Both the position numbers and the translations under genes were made by a program. Below are positions 9,168 through 17,382 of a stretch of 64,000 nucleotides of DNA, piece by piece. Position 1 is the stretch's first letter. Each line of letters starts with the position of its first letter. Where the stretch lies: the NCBI RefSeq assembly GCF_002149925.1, contig NZ_MSLT01000012.1, positions 1,108,501-1,172,500 on the forward strand, in the 5' to 3' direction. Under the pieces are notes generated by a model, which worked only from the letters and a program-made list of their open reading frames with translations, did no database searches and was not told the origin of the DNA. The stretch is from Thioflexithrix psekupsensis (lineage in GTDB: Bacteria; Pseudomonadota; Gammaproteobacteria; Beggiatoales; Beggiatoaceae).

Positions 9168-10113
9168 ATGAACAATAGTGTGCCACACATTACCTTATGG
9201 GCATTAGAATCTGATTATGATGCCAAGACTATAAAAGTTTTTGCTGAAAAGATTTTAGCAATTGAAAACAAACTGGCTGAAATTCAACCGTTAGGTAAAC
9301 CACAACGTGCTGTCATTAAACAAGGTGCTGAAGGCTTAAAAAAAGCGGTTAAAAATTATCTAATGCAGAGCCAATGTGTTATTTTTATTATTGATCGAGA
9401 TGGGCCGATGTCTCAAGCTGAAAGACGAAAACAAGACAACTCGCTCATTAATCAAGTTAAAGAAGTTTTACAAGTAGAAGATTTTGCTAATAGAGTCTAT
9501 CTATACCAAAAAGATAGGGTTCGTAGAATCCTTATTTTGTCAGAATCAAAATTTGCAGACACAAGAATTTTCAAAATTTATTCTTACAAGTCGTTTATTT
9601 TAAACAGATTTTTTATTCTTTAATTCTGAAAATCCTAAAATTCTGTAAATTCTGATTCTGACAGAAAAATTTTATGAATGACTTAATTTTGGTATAGTTG
9701 AAATAATTAATGAAATAGAAGCATGGCTATTAGTCGATTGTGTCGGTATTTTTTGCTATTTTGCTCAATCCAGATTACCAAAAGAGTGTAAAGCAGATAT
9801 TTTCTCAGAAGTTTGTAGGAAGATATTACTTGAAAATAATAAATCACTAATCGGAAAATTTAGTTGTGGCGACACGACTAACATTGAAGAGGCTCAATCA
9901 GGCGGTAATGGGCCAAAAGAATATTTAACAAGATTTTCTGAAGAAATTTATAAGGCACTGCATAAAGGCGATAGACCTGATAAAGAAGCAAAATACCGAG
10001 AAAATAAAACTCCTGAACTAGCAGAATTTATAAAACTTGATAAGGCTGCAATTAATAAAAATTCTTCATTAGAAGACTTTAGAAAACATTTATTACAATG
10101 TTCTAAATGTTAA
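9168..10113 (+). pseudogene. TOPRIM-like / DUF4276-like gene interrupted by a MITE
   Basis: The 5' part (9168-9503) encodes TLWALESDYDAKTIKVFAEK, with an early glutamate as in TOPRIM nucleases, and VIFIIDRDGPMSQAE with the DxD pair. The 3' part (9697-10113) continues VEIINEIEAWLLVD, an IExEAWLL-type motif familiar from DUF4276 proteins, and ends HLLQCSKC. Removing the 191-bp element and one TA joins RVYL to VEII in frame, giving a 250-residue protein. It follows the ATPase by 2 bp, so the two were one operon. TOPRIM/DUF4276 partners of AAA ATPases are proposed nuclease effectors of defence modules. That role is inferred from family and context. As it stands the gene is broken. Confidence 0.75.
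9504..9694. mobile_element. MITE related to IS630, copy 1 (191 bp)
   Basis: A non-autonomous element starting TACCAAAA and ending TTTTGGTA, flanked by TA on both sides (9502-9503, 9695-9696). Its right end read inward, TACCAAAATTAAGTCATT, closely matches the end of the resident IS630, TACCAAAATTATGTGAG. Inside are long imperfect inverted arms: TGTCAGAATC..AATTT.CAGA at 9538-9559 and its complement at 9642-9663. It encodes no transposase. A relative lies at about 40758-40920. Confidence 0.85.
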
Positions 10114-10197
10114 AAGTTTTATTTATGTATTGGATAATGTTAAAACATCTAGGCAGCTAATAAATTTAGTAGAAATGTGGATAATCCAGATTATTTT

Positions 10198-10261
10198 TGT
10201 TTCGGTACTTATATCAAAGTTGATAATGGAAATTACACGCGATTCATTCAATGGCAAAGGC
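10198..10261 (+). pseudogene. Internal fragment of a YoeB-like toxin gene
   Basis: About 60 bases aligning to codons 18-37 of the intact toxin gene (10625-10700), including ATATCAAAG.TGATAAT.GAAATTACACG. Flanks on both sides are unrelated. With the 5' toxin fragment ending near 6854, this brackets the ATPase/TOPRIM pair, as if that pair had landed inside an older toxin-antitoxin copy. The end of that older toxin copy is not found. Confidence 0.6.
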
Positions 10262-10345
10262 GCGTTTTTTGCGCTACCATACCAAAGCAAAACCTTGGCA
10301 AGCGTAGCCCATCGGTTGCATTAGCACTTAAAGGGGAATTTCTCA

Positions 10346-10588
10346 ATGAAAGCTATTTACCATTTAAAACCCAGTGAATTAACATACGACTTTGTAGATA
10401 AATTAAAACAACTGCATGGAAATTTAACCATCAACATTATTATTCAAGATACTGAAGAAACACAAGATGAAACGGAGTTTTTGTTACGCCATTCTGATAA
10501 TCGAGCGAAATTATTAACCGGACTCAATAGTCAAGATTGGGTTGAAGTCGATCTGGCAACGATAGAAAAAAATGCAAATTCTCTTTGA
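10346..10588 (+). CDS. Antitoxin of a YoeB-type toxin (YefM-like C-terminus)
   Basis: An 80-residue protein. The C-terminal half (TEFLLRHSDNRAKLLTGL) matches the toxin-binding tail of YefM antitoxins, typically E-T-A-Y-L-L-R-S-P-A-N-A-R-R-L. The N-terminal half (MKAIYHLKPSELTYDFVDKL) is not the usual YefM DNA-binding start, so it is a chimeric or divergent type. AAGGGGA precedes the ATG. It overlaps the toxin gene by 17 bp, the coupled arrangement of type II modules. It would neutralise the toxin and probably repress the operon. A truncated second copy lies at 6658-6807. Confidence 0.75.
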   Translation: MKAIYHLKPSELTYDFVDKLKQLHGNLTINIIIQDTEETQDETEFLLRHSDNRAKLLTGLNSQDWVEVDLATIEKNANSL

Positions 10589-10826
10589 AGTCAAGGCGTT
10601 TGAAGAATATCATGATTGGGCGCGCATTGATAAGAAAGTTTTTCAGCGTATATCAAAGCTGATAATAGAAATTACACGTGATCCGTTCAACGGCATTGGA
10701 AAACCCGAACCGTTAAAGCATGAATTAAGCGGTTGCTGGTCACGGCGCATTGATGACGTGCATCGTTTAGTGTATGTCGTTGAAGAAGACGTGTTGCGCA
10801 TTATTTCATGTAAGAATCATTATTGA
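10572..10826 (+). CDS. yoeB: Txe/YoeB-family ribosome-dependent mRNA endonuclease toxin
   Basis: An 84-residue RelE-fold toxin. Family residues are present: KPEPLKHELSGCWSRRID in the core, HRLVYVV, and the C-terminal His-Tyr pair in CKNHY that takes part in catalysis. YoeB toxins bind the ribosomal A site and cut mRNA during translation. It is translated from within the end of the antitoxin gene, so the two proteins are made together. It is full length and looks functional. It lies at the edge of the broken defence-like cassette. Confidence 0.85.
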   Translation: MQILFEVKAFEEYHDWARIDKKVFQRISKLIIEITRDPFNGIGKPEPLKHELSGCWSRRIDDVHRLVYVVEEDVLRIISCKNHY

Positions 10827-10952
10827 TACGAACAAAAAAAAAAGGGCGTTTGGGGAGTTCTTTTACAGCCGCTCTAGCAGTATGGCTTTCGAGATACCAC
10901 CGCCGCTGGAGCAACTAGATATACGGGATCATGGGAGCGAGAAAAAACACGG
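10827..10952. other. Short intergenic stretch after the toxin gene
   Basis: Convergent space between the toxin gene and the large ATPase gene. It contains an A-run (10831-10843) and short open frames without ribosome-binding sites. I see no clear terminator. Confidence 0.3.
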
Positions 10953-13082
10953 TTATAAAAGATTACACACGTCCTTATAAAGCTCTATGAGATGCTCAAT
11001 AGTTAGGTCAATAATCGGCTCATACATAAACGAGTTAAGGTGTATGTTCGAACTGACTGTGATACTGATCTTTTCTAGTGTGGGAATAGCGGGTGCTAAT
11101 GGGTCTGAGGATGAAAATTCTTTCATTAGACGGCCAAACTGATTTGTATCGTCGCACCAGTAACTTGTATCGTTCTTAATTCTTCTTAGCTCTTTGATTA
11201 AGAAAATTTCTGCTTTCATACGTATCGACATAGATAGAAGAACTTTGTCTTCCAACTTCAATCCATCACGTACGGGGTCATTGCAGATTTCATTCGACTT
11301 AGTAAAAAGCAAATCCGTTAATCGAGTGGAATTCTCTGTTTCGTAATGTGTACTAAAAAGGCGATTATAAACCCCCATATAGTCTCCGACAGTAATCTGC
11401 TCTGTATTTCTTTTCCAATGCAGCAAGCTTGTAAGTAATAGATAATCCCCATCTTCATCACCCTTAATGTATTCAATTAAATTGCGAGTAAATGGAATAG
11501 TGGCACAAAGAACAGTATCATCAGTATTTACTTTGTTTTTCCATACATTAATAAAGTAATTTTTTACTCCTTCCGCTTTTGTAAGGGTAATTGATGTGAT
11601 ACTACGGTTAGCCATAAGACATCTATCTCGATGAACAAAGCTGTTCGCTAGCGTCCGAAAAAAATCAAAATTATGAGTGAGAATAATCTGGTGGAAATTT
11701 GGGATATTTGTAATGTCTTTCAAATACTGGACTATTGCATGTTTGTTTTTATAGTCAAATGAATCGGCAATATCATCAATGATAAATAGTGTCTCCTGAT
11801 TTGCTAACTTTCGCGCTTCCACTTCAAAAATAAAGTTGAGAAGGTAGAGAGATCGTTTTTCACCTTGGCTTAAAGTGCTTAACGTGTTAGTTTCAGACCG
11901 TGAGCATTCAACCGTATCAGAGCCATCTGTGAAAATAAATTTAAGTTTAGCTGGTTCTTTGCCTAATCCCGCTTGAGCTTGATTTGCTATAGCGAGTTGA
12001 AAGGGCATATCTACAAAACGATTATTGAAACGCTCTATTGCTTTAACCCAACGAGGAGTAGCTTGTGCGGCATCTGTTTCAATCTGTTTAATTTCGTGTT
12101 TACTTTCATAATATAGCTCCATGTAAGCTTTTGAATCAGCCTTATATTTAAGATAGACTCCCCAAAGATTTCTACGAAACTGAGCTTGATTATTCGGTTC
12201 TAGGTTACGCAGAAGATTTTCAATTCTGCCTGCTGAACGAGTTACAATAAGATCGATTAATGCTTGAGTCTGAGCATTTTTAGCAAGATTATCCCGAAGT
12301 TTTTTGAGTTTTGGGTTAGTGTCTATTTTTTCATAATAGATAGCTTTGAGTCTCTGTTGTAATGTTCTAGGAGGTGTGTCTGCTTTTGCAAGATTAAATA
12401 CTCCCTTTTGGCAAAGAGTTCCACCCTGATTCAAAAACCTTTGATAGTGTTCAATAATTTGATAGTGTTCAATAAACTCCCGTACTTTTGGTATAAATTC
12501 TGGGCTTTGAAGAACTTCTATGGTTTCAGGGTTAAATATTGTTGCGTATTGTATTTTTGCGTATTGGTAAAAGCCAAAGTCATCGAAATCAGAAGTTGCT
12601 TTGATTTTCTCAATGCAAGTCGGAAAATCTGTCTCTTTCCAATCGGTTAGAATGGTTTTTTCAACATCATCTTTTCTGATGCCTGATGCTTTTTGAAGTG
12701 AAGTAATAAGTTGCTTTTTCAGTTTATCAAGCTCAAAATGAAGAGCATCATATCTAGCCTTATTTTCAGGATTGACCAGAATATTTGAAATAGCAGGACT
12801 GTCCGAGTTAATATCAATTTCCGACTTAAGAACATAAATCATCTCTTTTTGTATAGCTTTATTGTCAGATTTAACAACACAGCTTGATGGTCGGTTATAG
12901 CGTTCTTCTTTCGGTGAATCTCCTTTAGAAATTGCTTCAAAAGTCTTTGAAAAAGAAGTCTTCATCAATCCATTAGGTGCGTAAACAGCATAGGCTTTAA
13001 CCTTAGAAGAGGTAAAGTCGAATTCTTTATCTAAAGATTGAATTCCGTAGCAGTTCTTGAGATTGACTTTAAGTTTGTCCAT
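10953..13082 (-). CDS. Large ABC/AAA-type ATPase with variant P-loop, possible defence ATPase
   Basis: A 709-residue soluble protein with SMC/RloC-like organisation: N-terminal ATPase half, long helical middle, C-terminal ATPase half. The P-loop is VYAPNGLMKTSFSKTF, where Met replaces the usual Gly before Lys. The signature is LSQGEKRSLYLLNF, Walker B is LFIIDDIADSFDYKNK and the switch His is IILTHNFDFF. I chose the ATG at 13082 because GGAAG precedes it. A longer frame to 13148 starts only at TTG. A C-terminal ~190-residue region after the ATPase core (from about VKNYFINVWKN) is not recognised and could be an effector. It stands alone beside a toxin-antitoxin module, suggesting a defence function, but this is inference. 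Confidence 0.8.
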   Translation of the reverse strand: MDKLKVNLKNCYGIQSLDKEFDFTSSKVKAYAVYAPNGLMKTSFSKTFEAISKGDSPKEERYNRPSSCVVKSDNKAIQKEMIYVLKSEIDINSDSPAISNILVNPENKARYDALHFELDKLKKQLITSLQKASGIRKDDVEKTILTDWKETDFPTCIEKIKATSDFDDFGFYQYAKIQYATIFNPETIEVLQSPEFIPKVREFIEHYQIIEHYQRFLNQGGTLCQKGVFNLAKADTPPRTLQQRLKAIYYEKIDTNPKLKKLRDNLAKNAQTQALIDLIVTRSAGRIENLLRNLEPNNQAQFRRNLWGVYLKYKADSKAYMELYYESKHEIKQIETDAAQATPRWVKAIERFNNRFVDMPFQLAIANQAQAGLGKEPAKLKFIFTDGSDTVECSRSETNTLSTLSQGEKRSLYLLNFIFEVEARKLANQETLFIIDDIADSFDYKNKHAIVQYLKDITNIPNFHQIILTHNFDFFRTLANSFVHRDRCLMANRSITSITLTKAEGVKNYFINVWKNKVNTDDTVLCATIPFTRNLIEYIKGDEDGDYLLLTSLLHWKRNTEQITVGDYMGVYNRLFSTHYETENSTRLTDLLFTKSNEICNDPVRDGLKLEDKVLLSMSIRMKAEIFLIKELRRIKNDTSYWCDDTNQFGRLMKEFSSSDPLAPAIPTLEKISITVSSNIHLNSFMYEPIIDLTIEHLIELYKDVCNLL

Positions 13083-13412
13083 AACGCTTCCAATTTTATT
13101 TGGTTTGGTTGTATTTAGTAGGTAGGATATAAGCTGTTTTAAACCCAAAACACTTACTCCATCACTGGTTTTGGTTTAATTGCTCGCGCCACTTCTGGTA
13201 TCTAACATACAACATTATCCGTATCTCAGTCAATATGGCACTTCTCAGTGGCGAGACTGTAAAATAACCTCGTTTTTTCAGTCTGAAGTGCGGGCGTAAG
13301 AAACGGGCTTTATCTCCCCCGTTTGCCTAAACCCCAAAACTTGTGTAACCTAAAGCCCATTATTCATCAAGTTGACCAAGCCTGCGTCACGTATTAATCC
13401 ATTGAGGTTGCC

Positions 13413-14039
13413 ATGTTAAGAATAGCCTTGTCTAAAGGCCGAATTTTCCAAGAAACCCTGCCCTTACTCGCTGCCGCTGACATTTTCCCCCAAGACGACC
13501 CCGACACGTCACGCAAATTAATCTTGGACACCAATCACCCCGACATCCAATTGGTGATCATTCGCGCCACCGATGTTCCCACCTATGTCGAACAAGGCGC
13601 GGCACATTTGGGCGTTGCAGGTAAAGATGTCTTAATGGAACACGGCGGCGATGGCTTATATGAACCCTTAGATTTACGTATTGCGCGTTGTCGTCTCATG
13701 GTGGCGGGAAAAGTAGGACATGAACCCCCGCACCGCCGCTTACGTATCGCCACAAAATACGTCAACAGCACCCAACGCTTTTACGCGGATCGGGCGCAAC
13801 AAGTCGAAATTATCAAGTTATATGGCTCAATGGAATTAGCTCCTTTGGTGGGATTGGCGGATCGCATTGTTGATGTCGTGGACACAGGAAATACTTTACG
13901 CGCCAATGGCTTAGAACCGTTGGAAACCATCGCCGACATCAGTTCTCGTCTCATCGTCAATAAAGCCGCCATGAAAATAAAGCATCAAGCGATTCATCGC
14001 GTAATCACGCGAATGCAAGCCGCCATCGCTTCTCAGTGA
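13413..14039 (+). CDS. hisG: ATP phosphoribosyltransferase, short form catalytic subunit
   Basis: A 208-residue enzyme catalysing the first step of histidine synthesis, condensing ATP and PRPP. It begins [19 protein letters not shown] and contains the PRPP loop region [19 protein letters not shown]. It lacks the C-terminal regulatory domain of long HisG, so it needs HisZ, encoded at 46305-47504 on the other strand. GAGG precedes the ATG. No other his genes adjoin it. glgA follows 66 bp later in the same direction. Confidence 0.96.
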   Translation: MLRIALSKGRIFQETLPLLAAADIFPQDDPDTSRKLILDTNHPDIQLVIIRATDVPTYVEQGAAHLGVAGKDVLMEHGGDGLYEPLDLRIARCRLMVAGKVGHEPPHRRLRIATKYVNSTQRFYADRAQQVEIIKLYGSMELAPLVGLADRIVDVVDTGNTLRANGLEPLETIADISSRLIVNKAAMKIKHQAIHRVITRMQAAIASQ

Positions 14040-14105
14040 AGCACGCCGCGGTTTGAACCCGTCTATGCGCTGAATTTTTATCTTAAATAACAAGAGGTTA
14101 CTAAA

Positions 14106-15599
14106 ATGTCTGCCCAGCCTGCGATACGTGTCTTATTCGCCAGTTCTGAAGTATTCCCTTTGATTAAGACTGGGGGATTGGCCGATGTCAGCTACGCCTT
14201 GCCCAAAGCACTGCACGCGCTGGGGCTTGATGTGCGGGTGTTACTGCCCGCTTATTCCAGCGTCAAGGCACAATTGTCTTGGGTAAAGACAGACATTAAA
14301 ATTCCTCTTTTTTCCTTTTTACATCAAGCACCTGCCACCATTTTAGAAGCGCGTTTACCTGATTCTGATGTGCCGCTTTACTTGTTGGACTGCCCAATGT
14401 TATACCAACGCGAAGGCGGGCCGTATCAAGATGGCATGGGTAACGATTGGGCGGATAATGCCTTGCGTTTTGGTTTATTGTCGAAAGCGGCCGCGCTGTT
14501 TGGTGAGCATCAGTTTGATTTTAAACCTGATATTATCCATTGTAACGATTGGCAAACGGGACTAACGCCCGCTTATTTGCATTATTCACCGCGCAGTCAG
14601 GCGAAAACACTGATCAGTTTACATAATGTGGCTTATCAAGGTGTATTCGGTTCAGAAGTAATGGGCTTGTTAGAATTGCCGCCGGCCAGTTTTGGCATGT
14701 ACGGTTTAGAATACTATGGCTTGGTTTCTTTCTTAAAAGCAGGGATTTATTATTCTAATTGGATTACTACAGTCAGTCCCACGTACGCGTTGGAAATTCA
14801 AACGCCCACTTTTGGTTATGGTTTGGCGGGTTTGTTGGCAGGGAGAAAACAACAGCTCACGGGGATTTTAAATGGCATTGATGATCATTGGAATCCGCAT
14901 ACTGACCCTTATTTAGCCCAAAATTACGACTTTAGCGATCAGTTAAAACAAGACAAATTCGCTAATAAAAAAGCCTTGTGTGATCGGGTGGGATTAAGTG
15001 CAGAAATTAACACGCCATTAATTGGCTTAATTGGTCGCTTAACCTATCAGAAAGGTATTGATTTAATATTGCCCGTATTAGACCAAATTTTAGCCGAAAA
15101 AGTCCAAGTGGTTTTATTAGGCAGCGGGGATAAAGGCATGGAGCAGCAGTTACAGGCTTTAGCCAGCCGTTATCCTCAGCAATTAAGGGTGACATTAGGT
15201 TATGACGAATCGTTGGCGCATCAGATTGAAGCGGGTGCGGATTTATTTTTAATGCCGTCGCGTTTTGAGCCGTGCGGTCTGAATCAGTTATACAGTATGC
15301 GCTATGGTACGCTGCCGATTGTGAGACATACGGGTGGTTTAGCCGATACGGTCACCGATGTCACACCGTGCCATTTGGATGCAGGCAGCGCAAACGGTTT
15401 TGTTTTTGCCGAAGAAACGCCTGAAGCTTTATTACAAACGGTGCGACGCGCATTAGTCTTATACCGCTGTCCTGAATTGTGGCACACTTTGCAACGTCAC
15501 GGAATGCAACGCGATTTAACATGGACAGGGCGAGCCGCTGAATATCTCTCGCTTTATCAACAAGTAAAAGGTGACGATTTTAGCGGGTCATCCATTTGA
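14106..15599 (+). CDS. glgA: Glycogen synthase (ADP-glucose, GT5)
   Basis: A 497-residue GT-B fold enzyme that adds glucose from ADP-glucose to the growing alpha-1,4-glucan. The N-terminus has the diagnostic ADP-glucose-binding KTGGLADV (residues 22-29). HCNDWQTGL sits in the N-domain, and the C-domain shows IGRLTYQKGIDL and PSRFEPCGLNQLYSMRYGTLP with the catalytic Glu. Length and order match GlgA throughout. GAGG lies upstream of the ATG. The last 12 bp overlap the end of the convergent thioredoxin-fold gene. The branching enzyme glgB is 11 kb away, so glycogen genes are scattered here. Confidence 0.96.
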   Translation: MSAQPAIRVLFASSEVFPLIKTGGLADVSYALPKALHALGLDVRVLLPAYSSVKAQLSWVKTDIKIPLFSFLHQAPATILEARLPDSDVPLYLLDCPMLYQREGGPYQDGMGNDWADNALRFGLLSKAAALFGEHQFDFKPDIIHCNDWQTGLTPAYLHYSPRSQAKTLISLHNVAYQGVFGSEVMGLLELPPASFGMYGLEYYGLVSFLKAGIYYSNWITTVSPTYALEIQTPTFGYGLAGLLAGRKQQLTGILNGIDDHWNPHTDPYLAQNYDFSDQLKQDKFANKKALCDRVGLSAEINTPLIGLIGRLTYQKGIDLILPVLDQILAEKVQVVLLGSGDKGMEQQLQALASRYPQQLRVTLGYDESLAHQIEAGADLFLMPSRFEPCGLNQLYSMRYGTLPIVRHTGGLADTVTDVTPCHLDAGSANGFVFAEETPEALLQTVRRALVLYRCPELWHTLQRHGMQRDLTWTGRAAEYLSLYQQVKGDDFSGSSI

Positions 15600-16559
15600 A
15601 TAATGTTGAGCGTGCCAACGTTGAAATTGGGGCGTGTGTTGATACGCCCCTGTTAAAATATAATCTAAGACTCGCGCTAAACGATAACTGCCAATCACCG
15701 CATCGATGCGTATGATTTCTTTTCCTTTTTTGTCAAAAAACACCAGTGTGGGCGCGAAGAAAATCTTTAATTGTGCTGCCCATTGTTGAGCGGTCATCAT
15801 GTCGCCTTGTGGCGTAATCAGTGGTGTATCTGCACGGTGATCGAGTTGAATCACTTCCATTTGCTGCAAACGCGCCAACACGGCAGCATCTTGCAAGGGA
15901 TGCGTATGCAGTACATCACAGGCATGACAAGAGCCTTCCTCAAAAAATACAACTAAAAAATGCTCACTGGCTTGATGGCGGCGATCTAATAAATAGGGCG
16001 GTTTGGCAAAAATAGCATGAGGATTTAATTCATTTAAATCGAAGACTAAAGGCGGATTGGCTTGTTCTAAATAATCCCGAAAAGATAAGCGGTGATAATG
16101 CGCCCCCACCACATAATCTAACGCCGCTCGAAATTGATAAGGCGGATAATATCCCCGCAAACGAAACACCTCTTTTCCCGTTAAATCGTAAAATAATAAT
16201 GTTGGGGTAAATAAGGTTTTTTCTCGATTAGAAAAATCATGTTCACTGAGCGTTTTTCCTGCAAAATCAGTGACGGTTAAACTGCCCCAAATATCGATTG
16301 CCACGACGGAAAAATAATGAGCCGTGTAATGGGCTAAATTTTCATGTTCTTTCCAATTCACTTCTAATAAATATTCGCAATAAACACAATTATCTTGTCC
16401 AAAATAAAGAATTAATCCGATTTTTCCTTGCTGTTTTGCCAGTTTTACATCTTCAGCTAAGTCTAAAAAGCTGGACGAAAACCACGCGGGGGTGGATAAA
16501 TGACGGCGTTTTGGCGTGTCATCGATGATAACACTTTGTGGCTCATTTTCAGTGTTCAT
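15588..16559 (-). CDS. Tandem thioredoxin-fold protein with two CxxC motifs
   Basis: A 323-residue protein made of two thioredoxin-like domains. The first (about 25-150) has DNCVYCEYLLEV and the second (about 175-310) GSCHACDVLHTH. Each is followed by the TPTL(L/V)F or APTLVF cis-Pro strand and a (Y/F)D..GKE hairpin. Both domains thus keep a CxxC centre and cis-Pro. No signal peptide is visible, so it appears cytoplasmic. Domains of this SoxW/thioredoxin_2 type reduce disulphides or use redox-active Cys in sulfur metabolism. The precise partner is unknown. The start ATG overlaps the stop of bioD by 4 bp, so the two are probably co-transcribed. Confidence 0.8.
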   Translation of the reverse strand: MNTENEPQSVIIDDTPKRRHLSTPAWFSSSFLDLAEDVKLAKQQGKIGLILYFGQDNCVYCEYLLEVNWKEHENLAHYTAHYFSVVAIDIWGSLTVTDFAGKTLSEHDFSNREKTLFTPTLLFYDLTGKEVFRLRGYYPPYQFRAALDYVVGAHYHRLSFRDYLEQANPPLVFDLNELNPHAIFAKPPYLLDRRHQASEHFLVVFFEEGSCHACDVLHTHPLQDAAVLARLQQMEVIQLDHRADTPLITPQGDMMTAQQWAAQLKIFFAPTLVFFDKKGKEIIRIDAVIGSYRLARVLDYILTGAYQHTPQFQRWHAQHYSNG

Positions 16560-17248
16560 AGAGTATCCATTCTTTCATGAGAAAGCGGCGGGAAATCAGG
16601 ATGAATAGATAAATGTTGGGCTTGATAATTTAAAGTTGCCCATAGGGGAGCATTTAAACGTTGTTGTAAAGTCATTAAAACCGCAGCATCATGCGCTTGA
16701 GGTGGCGATAAATAATTGGCTATCCAACCTTGTAATAAACAACCATCTTTTGCAATCACTTCAGCCGTTAATAGGGCGTGATTAATGCAGCCTAATCGCA
16801 TGCCGACCACGAGGATAACAGGAATCGTTAATGAACGTACTAAATCGGCTAATGTTTCTTTATCATTTAAGGGAACGCGCCATCCGCCAACGCCTTCTAT
16901 TAAGACAATATTCGCATTGGTTTTGATTTGTTGATAATGCGCGGTGAGAGTGGCTACATCAAGCGATTTTTTTACTAATTGTGCGGCTAAATGGGGTGCA
17001 ATGGGTTCTGGCAATGTAATGGGATTTACCTCGTGATAACTCAAGGGTTCGGTCATGGCGTGTTGCAAAGCGATGGCATCTGCATTACGCCAGCCTTCTG
17101 GAGACCATTCACATCCAGAGGCAATGGGTTTCATGGCCGCAGTACGGTGTCTTAACTGTTTGAAATGATGTAATAAAGCCACGGTACACGTGGTTTTACC
17201 AATTTCAGTGTCTGTGCCAGTGATAAAGTAGGTATGACGGTGAGGCAT
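16556..17248 (-). CDS. bioD: Dethiobiotin synthetase
   Basis: A 230-residue ATP-dependent carboxylase that closes the ureido ring of dethiobiotin in biotin synthesis. The P-loop TGTDTEIGKTTCTVALL is at residues 10-26, MKPIASGCE holds the substrate lysine, and LIEGVGGWRVPL is the conserved glycine loop. Length is normal. It is separated from other bio genes and coupled by a 4-bp overlap to the thioredoxin-fold gene. Start chosen at MPHRHTYFITGTD. Confidence 0.94.
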   Translation of the reverse strand: MPHRHTYFITGTDTEIGKTTCTVALLHHFKQLRHRTAAMKPIASGCEWSPEGWRNADAIALQHAMTEPLSYHEVNPITLPEPIAPHLAAQLVKKSLDVATLTAHYQQIKTNANIVLIEGVGGWRVPLNDKETLADLVRSLTIPVILVVGMRLGCINHALLTAEVIAKDGCLLQGWIANYLSPPQAHDAAVLMTLQQRLNAPLWATLNYQAQHLSIHPDFPPLSHERMDTL

Positions 17249-17382
17249 AAGCGAGTATTAAAATCATTGAGGTGGAAAGAATAGGCGTAAAATAAGGCAA
17301 CAATCCCCGTTTGAATAGAGCAACTGCGGGTAAGCATGTTAATATTGACGGATTATATTTTTAATTCAGGTGATAAAAAACC

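Noticed and set aside
10130..10377. Two short plus-strand open frames
   Set aside because: They overlap the toxin fragment and the antitoxin start, have no ribosome-binding sites and encode no recognisable protein.
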